Assembly: GCF_014837175.1 (NCBI RefSeq)
Contig: NZ_JACYFR010000005.1
Location: 186,001-250,000 of the forward strand
Direction: 5' to 3'
DNA length: 64,000 nt
Origin: Cellulomonas sp. JH27-2
Lineage (GTDB): Bacteria > Actinomycetota > Actinomycetes > Actinomycetales > Cellulomonadaceae
Shown here: piece after piece, positions 18,665-26,780 of the stretch
How the letters are laid out: each line of letters begins with the position of its first letter
Numbering within the stretch: position 1 is the first letter of the stretch
Made by a program: the position numbers and the translations under genes
Notes under the pieces: model-generated
Databases searched by the model: none
What the model was told of the DNA's origin: nothing
The model's input: the letters and a program-made list of their open reading frames with translations, nothing else

Positions 18665-19231
18665 GTGGTGCAGGCTTCCGAATCGATGAGCGACGCTCCT
18701 GAGCTGCTTGCCGCCGTCGCGGCGGGTGACCAGGACGCGTTCGCGCGCCTGTACGACCAGCTCGAGCGGCCGGTGTTCGGCACCTGCGTCGGGGTTCTCC
18801 GCGATCCCGACCACGCCGCGGAGGTCGCGCAGGAGGTCTGGGTCGAGGTCTGGCGCACCGCGGAACGGTTCGACGCCGCGCGTGGCTCGGCCCGTACCTG
18901 GGTGGTCACGCTGGCCCATCGTCGGGCCGTGGACCGCGTGCGGTCGGTGCAGGCGCAGCGCGACCGGGACCAGCGCGTGCTCGACGAGAGCGGCGAGCGG
19001 CCGTTCGACGTCGTCGCCGACGAGGTCGAGACCATGCTCGAGCAGGTCCGCGTGCGCGAGTGCCTGCAGACGCTCACCGAGACCCAGCACCGCGCCGTGA
19101 CGCTCGCCTACTACGGCGGCAAGACGTACCGGGAGGTGGCCGAGGCGCTCGGTGCTGCGCTGCCGACCGTGAAGTCGCGCATCCGCGACGGGTTGCTCCG
19201 CCTCAAGGACTGCTTGGGGGTGGTGGCGTGA
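18665..19231 (+). CDS. sigK: ECF RNA polymerase sigma factor SigK
   Basis: A 188-residue ECF sigma factor. Region 2 spans about residues 25-95 (AFARLYDQLERPVFGTCVGVLRDPDHAAEVAQEVW, then AHRRAVDRVR) and region 4 about 130-185 (TETQHRAVTLAYYGGKTYREVAEALG and TVKSRIRDGL). Cys133 and Cys183 match by position the redox-sensitive disulfide pair described for M. tuberculosis SigK. I use GTG 18665, with CACACT (18652-18657) seven bases upstream as a possible leaderless promoter; ATG 18686 is the alternative and would drop seven residues. The next gene, rskA, overlaps by four bases. The neighbours are known SigK targets. Confidence 0.88.
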   Translation: MVQASESMSDAPELLAAVAAGDQDAFARLYDQLERPVFGTCVGVLRDPDHAAEVAQEVWVEVWRTAERFDAARGSARTWVVTLAHRRAVDRVRSVQAQRDRDQRVLDESGERPFDVVADEVETMLEQVRVRECLQTLTETQHRAVTLAYYGGKTYREVAEALGAALPTVKSRIRDGLLRLKDCLGVVA

Positions 19232-20061
19232 GCGAGAACGACGAGACCCGCGCCCTCCTCGGCGCCTATGCCCTCGACGCGGTCGACGACCTCGAGCGTC
19301 GCGCGGTCGAGCGTCTGGTCGCGTCCGACGACGAGGCGGCTGACGAGCTCCGCCAGCTGCAGGCCGTCGCGGCCCGGCTGGGCGAGTCCGTGCGCGCCGA
19401 GCCCCCCGCCGCCCTGCGGGCGTCCGTGCTCAGCGCGATCGCCGCGGAGGCGTCGGGCACTGCCCGCACGCCGCGACACGCGGCCCAGACGAGCGCCGCC
19501 TCGACGGGTACCGCCCCGACGAGCGCCGGCCCGACGGGCGCCGACCGAACCGACGCAGAACCGGTCGGCGCGAAAGCCCCGGCCGTGCGGTCCGCGACGA
19601 CGCCGGCCCGCCCGCGCAGCCCGCAGCGGTGGTGGTCGCTCGCCGCGGCCGTCGTCGTCGGCGCCGCGGTCCCGAGCGCGCTCGCGGTGCAGCAGCACCA
19701 GCGCGCCGAGCACGCGACCACCCAGCAGCAGGCGCTCGCCGACGTGCTGCGCGACCCGTCCGCGGTCCTCGCGCACGGCGACGTGCAGGGCGGTGGCACA
19801 GCCACGGCCGTGCTCACCGACGACGACGCGCTCTTCAGCGCCACCGGCTTGCCGTCGCTGAGCGACGGCAAGGTGTACCAGCTGTGGGTGGTGAGCAAGG
19901 ACGCGGCGGCCTCGGCCGGTGTGCTCAGCGCCGACGGCGGCAGCGTGCGGCAGCTCGCCGGCGACTTCTCGTCGGGCGACGCCCTGGCGATGACCGTCGA
20001 GCCGCAGGGCGGCTCGCAGCAGCCGACGACGACGCCCCTGGTGATCCTCAGCGCCAGCTGA
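19228..20061 (+). CDS. rskA: Anti-sigma-K factor RskA-like
   Basis: A 277-residue single-pass membrane protein. The N-terminal cytoplasmic helical domain (LLGAYALDAVDDLERRAVERLV) lacks the HxxxCxxC zinc motif, as in RskA. A Thr/Ala/Gly/Pro-rich linker of about 50 residues precedes the membrane helix WWSLAAAVVVGAAVPSALAV near residue 138. The C-terminal RskA domain (LPSLSDGKVYQLWVVSKDAAASAGVL) is outside. It should hold SigK inactive until proteolysis or a redox cue releases it. The GTG start overlaps the sigK stop. Confidence 0.88.
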   Translation: MSENDETRALLGAYALDAVDDLERRAVERLVASDDEAADELRQLQAVAARLGESVRAEPPAALRASVLSAIAAEASGTARTPRHAAQTSAASTGTAPTSAGPTGADRTDAEPVGAKAPAVRSATTPARPRSPQRWWSLAAAVVVGAAVPSALAVQQHQRAEHATTQQQALADVLRDPSAVLAHGDVQGGGTATAVLTDDDALFSATGLPSLSDGKVYQLWVVSKDAAASAGVLSADGGSVRQLAGDFSSGDALAMTVEPQGGSQQPTTTPLVILSAS

Positions 20062-20118
20062 CCCGCTCGTGGTCGGCGCGGCGTCCCCGGGCGGCCGCGG
20101 TGCTGTCGACGCCGGCCG

Positions 20119-20177
20119 TCGAGATCGACATCTCTCACGCCATCGGCGCCCGGAGCCGTGAACGACGTCGATCTCGA
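20119..20177. repeat. Inverted repeat downstream of rskA
   Basis: TCGAGATCGAC (20119-20129) and GTCGATCTCGA (20167-20177) form an 11-base stem with a 37-base loop in the gap after rskA. It may be a weak terminator or chance; nothing else is visible at 20062-20219. Confidence 0.35.
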
Positions 20178-20219
20178 TGCTCGCTGTCGACCCGCGGGCG
20201 CGACAACCTGCGGGCATGG

Positions 20220-20259
20220 CAAGACCCCCGCACCCGGTGGGATGGGTGCGGGGGTCTTG
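20220..20259. terminator. Bidirectional terminator between rskA and the fasciclin gene
   Basis: CAAGACCCCCGCACCC (20220-20235) pairs perfectly with GGGTGCGGGGGTCTTG (20244-20259): a 16-base stem with an 8-base loop, 9 bases past the fasciclin stop. There is no U-tract, consistent with the I-shaped terminators common in actinobacteria. Confidence 0.88.
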
Positions 20260-20268
20260 GACCGGTGG

Positions 20269-20955
20269 TCACATCGAGGGCATCAGCACCGAGTCGATGA
20301 GGTAGACGGTCGCGTTGGCGGTGTGGACGCCGCCGCAGATGACCTTGGCGCCGTCGACCATGATGTCGTCGCCGGAGCCGGTGACCTTCACCGTGCCACC
20401 CTCGACGGTCTTGTGGTCGCCGTCGATCTTGTCGGGCGAGATCTGGCCGGGCACCACGTGGTAGGTGAGGATCTTGGTCAGGGTGTCGCTGTCGGTCTTG
20501 AGGCCGTCGATGGTCGCGGCGTCGATCTTCTTGAACGCGTCGTCGACCGGTGCGAACACCGTGAACTCGCCGCCGTTCAGCGTGTCGACGAGGTTGACGT
20601 CCGGGTTCAGCTTGCCGGAGACCGCGGCCGTCAGCGTGGTGAGCAGCGGGTTGTTGGACGCTGCCACGGCCACCGGGTCGGTGGACATGCCCTGCACGGA
20701 GCCGGCGCCGTCGGGCACCTGCGCGGCGTAGGCGGCGCAGCCGCTGCCGACGAGGTCCGCGGCCGGGTCCATCGTGCCCATGCTGTCGTCGGACGCCATG
20801 GGCGACGACGAGTCCATGGGGGTCTCCATCGCGGCGGGCGACGAGGCGCCGGCGTCGCTCGAGCTGTCGCTGTCCGAGCTGCAGGCCGTCAGCGCGATGC
20901 CGGTGACCCCGGCGAGCAGGACGGCGGCGATGCGGGTGCGAGCTGTGGTACGCAT
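20269..20955 (-). CDS. Fasciclin (FAS1) domain lipoprotein, MPT83-like
   Basis: A 228-residue surface lipoprotein: signal with lipobox LTAC near residue 25, a Ser/Asp/Met-rich tether, and one FAS1 domain ([58 protein letters not shown]). It resembles MPT83/MPT70 of mycobacteria, the main SigK-dependent antigens. The ATG at 20955 follows a GAGGGAGA ribosome site. A SigK-type promoter (21016-21043, minus strand) lies about 60 bases upstream. The role is probably cell-surface adhesion or envelope; the exact function is unknown. Confidence 0.92.
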   Translation of the reverse strand: MRTTARTRIAAVLLAGVTGIALTACSSDSDSSSDAGASSPAAMETPMDSSSPMASDDSMGTMDPAADLVGSGCAAYAAQVPDGAGSVQGMSTDPVAVAASNNPLLTTLTAAVSGKLNPDVNLVDTLNGGEFTVFAPVDDAFKKIDAATIDGLKTDSDTLTKILTYHVVPGQISPDKIDGDHKTVEGGTVKVTGSGDDIMVDGAKVICGGVHTANATVYLIDSVLMPSM

Positions 20956-21015
20956 GGTGGGTCTCCCTCGATCTGTCGTGACCCCGGGGTGGTCCCGGCG
21001 TCCACTGTCGAGCGA

Positions 21016-21043
21016 GGTTCGGCGCCCGCGGCGGGGTGGATGG
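21016..21043 (-). promoter_or_regulatory. SigK-type promoter for the fasciclin gene
   Basis: On the minus strand CCATCC (21043-21038), a 16-base spacer and CGAACC (21021-21016), identical in elements and spacing to the sigK promoter. The predicted start site is about 50 bases before the ATG. Confidence 0.78.
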
Positions 21044-21080
21044 GTCGGATCGGCGAGCAGTTTTTCGACCCTTCGTCGGC

Positions 21081-21108
21081 CCATCCGAGGCGCCCGCGGT
21101 GGCGAACT
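21081..21108 (+). promoter_or_regulatory. SigK-type promoter for dipZ
   Basis: CCATCC (21081-21086), a 16-base spacer and CGAACT (21103-21108). Only six bases separate the -10 from the dipZ ATG at 21115, so SigK-driven dipZ mRNA should be leaderless. It is divergent from the fasciclin promoter in the same 159-base gap. Confidence 0.78.
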
Positions 21109-21114
21109 CGTGCC

Positions 21115-23016
21115 ATGGACCTGCTCACGCTCGCGCTCATCGGCCTCGTCGGAGGACTGATCACGGGGATCTCCCCGTGCATCCTTCCCGTGCTGCCCGT
21201 CGTCTTCTTCGCGGGAGGCGTGGAGAACGCGCGCTCCTCACGCTCACCGATCAAGGTCGCGACCACCCGCGGTGCCGGCGCGGCCGGCGCCGTGGGAGCG
21301 ATGGCCCAGCCGTCGTTCCTCGCCGGGGGAGCCGGGGGAGCCGGGGTGCGGGCGGGTGACCCGACGACCGGCCCGACGACCGGCGGAGTCGCGCTCGCCG
21401 AACGGCCCACGCCGGCCGCGCCCACGCGGCGTGAGTCCGCGCGTCCCTACCTCGTCATCGCCGGCCTCGTCACGAGCTTCACGCTGGTGACGCTCGTCGG
21501 GACCCTGGTGCTCAACCTGTTGGGCCTGCCGCAGGACCTGCTGCGATGGGCCGGCATCGCGGTGCTGGCGATCCTGGGCATCGGCCTGCTGGTGCCCCGG
21601 TTCGAGGAGATCATCGAGCGGCCGTTCCAGCGACTGACCCCCAAGCGAGCGCCGGGCCAGGGGCGCGGCGGGTTCGTGCTCGGCCTGGGCCTGGGGGCCG
21701 TGTACGTGCCGTGCGCCGGGCCGGTGCTCGCGGCCATCACGGTCGCCGGGGCGACGGGAACCATCGGTCTGGGGACCGTGGTCCTCACCGTCGCCTTCGC
21801 GCTCGGCGCGGCGATCCCGCTGCTGATCCTCGCGCTCGCGGGCCGCCGTGTCGCGGAGCGCATCGCGGCCTTCCGCTCCCACCAGGCGACGGTCCGCAAG
21901 GTGGGCGGCGCCCTGATGCTGGCGCTGGCGCTCGCGCTGTCGTTCAACGTCACCGACTCCATCCAGCGCGCGCTGCCCGGCTACACGGACGAGCTGCAGA
22001 CGAAGGTGGCGGCAAGCAAGACCGTGCAGGAGCAGCTGAACCTCGGTGGCCTGACGACCGCCGAGAACGAGGGCCTGTCGCGCTGCCACAACAACTCGGC
22101 CACTCTCGAGGACTGCGGCCCCGCCCCCGAGATCCGGGGCATCGACACCTGGCTGAACACGCCCGACGGTGCGGCCCTGACGCTCGCCGACCTCAAGGGC
22201 AAGGTCGTCCTGCTCGACTTCTGGGCCTACTCCTGCATCAACTGCCAGCGCTCGGTCCCGCACGTCACGGCCTGGGACAAGGCGTACGCCGACGACGGCC
22301 TCGTGGTGATCGGCGTCCACACGCCCGAGTACGCGTTCGAGCGGGAGACCCGCAACGTCGTCGACGGTGCGAAGCGGCTCGGCATCACCTACCCCGTCGC
22401 GCAGGACAACTCCTACGCCACCTGGACCGCGTACCGGAACCGCTACTGGCCGGCGCACTACCTCATCGACGCCACCGGCCAGGTGCGGCAGGTGTCGCAG
22501 GGCGAGGGCGGCTACGCGCAGACCGAGAAGCTGATCCGCGAGCTGCTGGAGGAAGCGAACCCCTCGGTGAATCTGCCCGGCGAGACGACCGTGGGCGACA
22601 CGACCCCGCAGGGTGACATCACGCCGGAGACGTTCCTGTCCGTCAGCAAGCACCGCAACGTCGACGGCGACTACAAGGAGGGCGACTTCACGGCGACGCT
22701 GCCGCAGGACCAGAAGCCGGACACCGTCGCGTTCGGCGGGACGTGGACCACGGACTACCAGGGTGCCACCGCCCGCGAGGACGCCGTGCTGCGGATGGAC
22801 TACCACGCGGCTGTCGTCGAGTCGGTCCTGGGCGGGTCGGGTTCGGTGACCGTGGTCCGCCGGGACGCGGACGGCGCCGAGACCGGCCGCGACACGTTCG
22901 ACGTCACCGGGTCGCCGCGGTCCTACCCGCTGGTCCGGGCCGATGCGGTCGGCGAGGGCAGCGTCGAGCTCGAGGTCTCCCCTGGAGTGCAGGCGTTCTC
23001 CTTCACGTTCGGCTGA
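21115..23016 (+). CDS. dipZ: DipZ: CcdA membrane domain fused to extracytoplasmic thioredoxin domain
   Basis: A 633-residue DipZ-like thiol-disulfide protein. The N-terminal half is a CcdA/DsbD transporter ([15 protein letters not shown] near residue 17, [16 protein letters not shown] near 200) with a low-complexity Gly/Ala insert between helices. The C-terminal half has an AhpC/TSA-thioredoxin fold with redox motif CINC in [15 protein letters not shown] near residue 370, then a beta-rich DipZ C-terminal domain. It should carry reducing equivalents out through the membrane. In M. tuberculosis dipZ lies beside mpt70/mpt83 and under SigK, as here. Confidence 0.93.
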   Translation: MDLLTLALIGLVGGLITGISPCILPVLPVVFFAGGVENARSSRSPIKVATTRGAGAAGAVGAMAQPSFLAGGAGGAGVRAGDPTTGPTTGGVALAERPTPAAPTRRESARPYLVIAGLVTSFTLVTLVGTLVLNLLGLPQDLLRWAGIAVLAILGIGLLVPRFEEIIERPFQRLTPKRAPGQGRGGFVLGLGLGAVYVPCAGPVLAAITVAGATGTIGLGTVVLTVAFALGAAIPLLILALAGRRVAERIAAFRSHQATVRKVGGALMLALALALSFNVTDSIQRALPGYTDELQTKVAASKTVQEQLNLGGLTTAENEGLSRCHNNSATLEDCGPAPEIRGIDTWLNTPDGAALTLADLKGKVVLLDFWAYSCINCQRSVPHVTAWDKAYADDGLVVIGVHTPEYAFERETRNVVDGAKRLGITYPVAQDNSYATWTAYRNRYWPAHYLIDATGQVRQVSQGEGGYAQTEKLIRELLEEANPSVNLPGETTVGDTTPQGDITPETFLSVSKHRNVDGDYKEGDFTATLPQDQKPDTVAFGGTWTTDYQGATAREDAVLRMDYHAAVVESVLGGSGSVTVVRRDADGAETGRDTFDVTGSPRSYPLVRADAVGEGSVELEVSPGVQAFSFTFG

Positions 23017-23030
23017 CCGTCTCCCGAGCT

Positions 23031-23074
23031 CGACTCCCGCCGCGGCGACAGGCCGAGGACTGCGGCGGGAGTCG
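23031..23074. terminator. Bidirectional terminator between dipZ and the DUF4349 gene
   Basis: CGACTCCCGCCGC (23031-23043) pairs perfectly with GCGGCGGGAGTCG (23062-23074), loop 18 bases, in the 66-base gap between two converging genes. Confidence 0.82.
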
Positions 23075-23082
23075 GGTCCGCG

Positions 23083-24120
23083 TCAGTCCTGGACGTCGTC
23101 GGCGGACGCGGGCGGCGCCGCGGGCGGCCCGGTCGGCTGCGCGGGGGCCTGCGGGGCGGAGGTCGGCAGCACCCCGGGCAGCGCGTACGCCGGCACGGGG
23201 CCCTGCGGACCACGGGTGGGGCGCTCCGGTCGGCGCTTCCGGCGCCAGCGGACGAACGCGACCACGCCGGCCGCGACGGCTCCCGCGAGCACGAGCCACG
23301 GGAGCAGCACGCCGAGCACGATCACCGCGCCCTTGATGACGTCGACGAGCGAGCTCCAGCCCACCGCGAGGGCGTCGAAGAAGTTGCTCGGCCCCTCGGT
23401 CTGGACCGGCGGCGCGACGTCCGGGCCGTAGATGTCGATGGTCAGCGTGGACAGCGACACCTGGTCCGCGAGGCGGGCGCGCTCGGACTGCAGCTCCTCG
23501 AGGCTGGACTGCCGCTCGGTCAGCGCGCTCTCCGCATCGATGACGTCCTTGCTGGTGGTGGCCTTGGCGAGCAGGTCCTCCATCCGGGTCACGGAGATCT
23601 GCAGCGCGTGGATGCGGGCGTCGAGGTCCTGCGCGGCGCCCGTCACGTCGGTCGCCTTCAGGTCCACCGAGTCGACCGTGCCGAGGTCCTTGAGGGCCTT
23701 GATGGTCGCGTCCACCTTGTCCGCCGGGACCCGGACGACGAGGTTCGCGCTGCCGCCGGACTCGTCCGTGGTCGCCTGCTCGGACCGGTCGTCGATCCGG
23801 CCGCCGGACCTCTCGACGAGCGTCACGACCGCCTGCGTCGACGCCGCGGCGTCCTTGACGCGCATCGACACCGTGCCGGTCTGGACGACCTGGCGCTCCT
23901 GCGTCGCGGACTCCGCGGCCGCCGAGTCGGCCGAGCCGTCGCCGCCTTCGTCGGCGAAGCCCTGTGCCGCGGACCGGGGAACGGAGTCGGACGCCGACCC
24001 CGCGTCGTCGGAGCTCGCCGAGCAGCCGGCCAGCAGGCCGAGCGTCAGCGCCCCGGTGGCGAGCAGAACGGTGATCCCGGGTGTGCGCCGGGTGCTGCGT
24101 CGTGGCGTCGTGGTCGTCAT
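23083..24120 (-). CDS. DUF4349 membrane-anchored lipoprotein
   Basis: A 345-residue DUF4349 protein. The signal ends in lipobox LAGC near residue 33; an acidic tether follows, then the domain (RQVVQTGTVSMRVKDAAASTQAVVTLVERSGGRIDDRS) and a coiled-coil stretch around residues 170-225 (ALTERQSSLEELQSERARLADQVS). A hydrophobic helix near 270 and a basic, Pro/Ala-rich cytoplasmic tail end it. The function is unknown. A TAGCGT -10 (24128-24133, minus strand) lies seven bases before the ATG, so it is probably leaderless. Confidence 0.88.
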   Translation of the reverse strand: MTTTTPRRSTRRTPGITVLLATGALTLGLLAGCSASSDDAGSASDSVPRSAAQGFADEGGDGSADSAAAESATQERQVVQTGTVSMRVKDAAASTQAVVTLVERSGGRIDDRSEQATTDESGGSANLVVRVPADKVDATIKALKDLGTVDSVDLKATDVTGAAQDLDARIHALQISVTRMEDLLAKATTSKDVIDAESALTERQSSLEELQSERARLADQVSLSTLTIDIYGPDVAPPVQTEGPSNFFDALAVGWSSLVDVIKGAVIVLGVLLPWLVLAGAVAAGVVAFVRWRRKRRPERPTRGPQGPVPAYALPGVLPTSAPQAPAQPTGPPAAPPASADDVQD

Positions 24121-24182
24121 GCAGGTGACGCTAGGGGCGTGCCGGCGCGGTCGGGGCTGGTTTCGCGCATTCGCCGCGCAAC

Positions 24183-24200
24183 GGTGACCGGGCCGTCACC
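24183..24200. promoter_or_regulatory. Inverted repeat in the gap upstream of the DUF4349 gene
   Basis: GGTGAC-N6-GTCACC (24183-24200) lies about 60 bases upstream of the DUF4349 start. It could be an operator. The rest of the 24121-24271 gap shows only the -10 box described with that gene. Confidence 0.35.
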
Positions 24201-24271
24201 AGATCGGGACCGTCGCGCTGTCAACCGATCGTTCGTCTGCGCGTTTGCGCAGTCCAGGACGCCGGGCCGCG

Positions 24272-25099
24272 TCAGATCGCGTACGCGGTCGACGTCCACA
24301 GGTGCTGGGCGGCGAACGCGCGCAGGGGGGCCCAGGCCGTGCCCGCGGCGACGACGTCGCGGGCGTGGTCGACGCCCAGGGCGCGCCGCAGCACCAGGTC
24401 GCCGCTCGGGAAGGCGTCGCGGTCGCCCAGCACCCGCAGCGCCAGGTAGTCGACGGTCCACGGTCCGATGCCCGGCAGCGCCAGCAGCCGCGCGCGCACG
24501 TCGGAGTGGTCGGCCCCGGGTCGCAGGTCCAGACCGCCCGCGCACGCCTCGGCCAGGGAGGCGAGGGTGCGGGCGCGGGCGTGCGTGACGCGGACGGCGG
24601 CCTGCAGCTCGTCGGGCGAGCGTCCCGCCACGGCGGCCGGCGTCGGGAACAGCGTCAGCCCGCCTGGCCCCGCTTCGCCGTACGCGGCCGCGAACCGACC
24701 GGTGAACGTGCGCGCGGCGGCGAGCGAGACCTGCTGCCCCAGCACGGTCTGCACCGCTGCCTCGAACCCGTCGGGGTGGCCGAGCACACGCAGGTGCGGC
24801 CGGGCGGCGACCAGGGGAGCGAGGCGCGCGTCGCGCCCCAGGTGCGCCCGGACCGCGTCGAGGTCGTCGCGCAGGCCGAACCACCGCTCGACGAGAGCGG
24901 CGACCTCGGCAGCAGGTGCGCCGGCCGCGTCGACCTCGACGCGGTCCGCGCCCAGCCGCACGTCGACGACGGCAGGCCCCGTCGTGAACCGGACGGCGCG
25001 GCGCACCGTGCCGGCGGACGCGTCGACCGCCTCCACGCCCGGCACCGCGTGCGCGACGAGCGATCCGAGGATGGGACCGGGATCGAGCGCGACGTCCAT
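24272..25099 (-). CDS. alkA: DNA-3-methyladenine glycosylase AlkA-like
   Basis: A 275-residue base-excision glycosylase. The N-terminal AlkA domain is followed by the HhH-GPD core: VLGQQVSLAAARTF near residue 128, the hairpin LPGIGPWTVDYLALRVLGD near 210, and the catalytic Asp in AFPSGDLVLRRAL. No Ada-type regulatory domain is fused. ATG 25099 is favoured by CAGACT (25107-25112, minus strand) seven bases upstream. The methyltransferase Ogt lies 1.7 kb away, so two alkylation-repair functions are close but not in one operon. Confidence 0.9.
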   Translation of the reverse strand: MDVALDPGPILGSLVAHAVPGVEAVDASAGTVRRAVRFTTGPAVVDVRLGADRVEVDAAGAPAAEVAALVERWFGLRDDLDAVRAHLGRDARLAPLVAARPHLRVLGHPDGFEAAVQTVLGQQVSLAAARTFTGRFAAAYGEAGPGGLTLFPTPAAVAGRSPDELQAAVRVTHARARTLASLAEACAGGLDLRPGADHSDVRARLLALPGIGPWTVDYLALRVLGDRDAFPSGDLVLRRALGVDHARDVVAAGTAWAPLRAFAAQHLWTSTAYAI

Positions 25100-25219
25100 G
25101 CCGGTGAGTCTGCCTCGTTGCGACCACTGCATGCGTCGTCGGTATGCGCCGCGCGAGGAGGGCTTGTGAAGCCTTGCGGGGCCGGTGCCGACCTGGGCGG
25201 TCCTGTCAGGCCCGGCACG

Positions 25220-25225
25220 TACGGT
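25220..25225 (+). promoter_or_regulatory. -10 box of leaderless mscS mRNA
   Basis: TACGGT at 25220-25225, six bases before GTG 25232. It decides the start: translation would begin at the first transcribed codon. Confidence 0.55.
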
Positions 25226-25231
25226 GGCGCG

Positions 25232-26707
25232 GTGATGGGATCTCTCCGTGTTTCTGACCTGTGGTCCGCGGCTCCGTGGGCCGCCGATGCCGACCAGGCG
25301 ACCGAGGGTGCGGTCGACGTGCTCCTCCTCGTCGTGTCCCTCGTCGTCGGGGTGGTGGTGGCGCTGGCGCTGTCGGTCGTGATCGGGGCCGTGGTGCGGC
25401 GCATCGCGCGCCGCTCGCTCGTGGCGGCCGACCTCACCAAGCGGTCCCGGCTGCCGATGCGGTCGGTCCTCGTGATCGTCGGGCTCTGGCTGGGGCTGCG
25501 CGCCGGGACCGACGACGCGCACTGGGTGCGGGTGCTCGAGCACGTGCTGCTCATCGCGCTGATCGTCGCGCTGACGTGGCTCATCGGCAGCCTCGCCTTC
25601 GTGCTCGAGGACGCCGCCCTGGTGCGGTACCGCACCGACGTGCAGGACAACCGGCACGCCCGCCGCGTCCGCACGCAGGTCCAGGTGCTACGGCGCGTGA
25701 CGGTCGCGGTCCTCGTCGTGTGCGCCGCCGCAGGGATCGCGCTGACGTTCCCGTCCGCCCGCGCCTTCGGGGCCAGCCTGCTGGCCTCGGCGGGCGTGCT
25801 GTCGATCGTCGCCGGCCTCGCTGCTCAGTCGTCGCTGGCCAACGTCTTCGCGGGCATGCAGCTCGCGTTCACCGACGCCATCCGCGTCGACGACGTCGTG
25901 GTGGTCGACGGGCAGTGGGGCCGGATCGAGGAGCTCACGCTCACCTACGTCGTGGTGCACGCGTGGGACGACCGGCGTCTGATCCTGCCGTCGACGTACT
26001 TCACGACGACGCCCTTCGAGAACTGGACGCGGCGCGCTGCCGACCTGCTGGGCACCGTCGAGCTGGACGTCGACTGGCACGTCCCGGTCCAGGACATGCG
26101 CGACGAGCTGACGCGCCTGCTCGACGACACCGACCTCTGGGACCGCCGCGTCGGGATCCTCCAGGTCGTGGACGCGGTGGGTGGGCACGTGCGCGTGCGC
26201 GCACTCGCCAGCGCCGTCGACGCGCCGACGCTGTTCGACCTGCGTTGCTACGTGCGTGAGGGTCTCGTCGAGTGGGCGCAGCGCGAGGCGCCGCAGACCA
26301 TGCCGAAGGTGCGCCTCGAGCAGGGCGCCGCGCCCGAGCCCGCCCAGCCTCGCGACCAGGTGGCACCGCGGGCCGCCCGGCGACCGGCGCCGGAGGAGGA
26401 ACGGGCGTCCGAGAAGGGGGGTGCGCCGGAACGCGTCGCCGTGCTGGAGCGCGCGGGGCGGTCTGCCGTCGACGACACGCGTGTGCTGCCGGCGGTCTCT
26501 CCCGACGACACGCAGGCGATCCGGCCCACCGGCTCGCACTCTCGCCTGTTCACCGGGAGCATCGAGGCCATGGAGCGTTCGCGCAGCTTCCAGGGCCCCG
26601 GGCAGGACGCCATCGACGAGCGCGAGGAGCATGCGGAGCACGTCGAGGTCACGGACCGGACGGACGACGACCTCGCGGGGCGTCCGGACGACGACGAGAA
26701 GCGCTGA
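25232..26707 (+). CDS. Mechanosensitive ion channel, MscS family
   Basis: A 491-residue MscS-like channel. Hydrophobic helices lie near residues 25-50, 70-85, 100-120 and 155-175. The pore/beta-domain region FGASLLASAGVLSIVAGLAAQSSLANVFAGMQLAFTDAIRVDDVVVVDG is the MscS signature (spans residues 171-219). After the soluble vestibule there is a long acidic/basic disordered tail from about residue 370. The protein gates on membrane tension during hypo-osmotic shock. GTG 25232 is taken from the leaderless pattern; ATG 25235 is the alternative. Confidence 0.92.
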   Translation: MMGSLRVSDLWSAAPWAADADQATEGAVDVLLLVVSLVVGVVVALALSVVIGAVVRRIARRSLVAADLTKRSRLPMRSVLVIVGLWLGLRAGTDDAHWVRVLEHVLLIALIVALTWLIGSLAFVLEDAALVRYRTDVQDNRHARRVRTQVQVLRRVTVAVLVVCAAAGIALTFPSARAFGASLLASAGVLSIVAGLAAQSSLANVFAGMQLAFTDAIRVDDVVVVDGQWGRIEELTLTYVVVHAWDDRRLILPSTYFTTTPFENWTRRAADLLGTVELDVDWHVPVQDMRDELTRLLDDTDLWDRRVGILQVVDAVGGHVRVRALASAVDAPTLFDLRCYVREGLVEWAQREAPQTMPKVRLEQGAAPEPAQPRDQVAPRAARRPAPEEERASEKGGAPERVAVLERAGRSAVDDTRVLPAVSPDDTQAIRPTGSHSRLFTGSIEAMERSRSFQGPGQDAIDEREEHAEHVEVTDRTDDDLAGRPDDDEKR

Positions 26708-26714
26708 CCTCACA

Positions 26715-26752
26715 TCCGCCCTCCCGGGAGCGTCTGCACCAGGGAGGGCGGA
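26715..26752 (+). terminator. Terminator after mscS
   Basis: TCCGCCCTCCC (26715-26725) pairs perfectly with GGGAGGGCGGA (26742-26752), loop 16 bases, eight bases after the mscS stop and before ogt. Confidence 0.8.
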
Positions 26753-26780
26753 CGGACCGCCCGACGACCAGGAGACCGGA

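Noticed and set aside
15368-19090. A 1240-codon frame on the minus strand
   Set aside because: It is antisense to the permease and sigK, has shadow composition (Arg, His, Gln-rich) and no family motif. Such frames are expected in very GC-rich genes.
20158-21114. An extension of dipZ to 952 codons
   Set aside because: The extra part is the reverse complement of the fasciclin gene and includes the SigK promoters; dipZ begins at ATG 21115.
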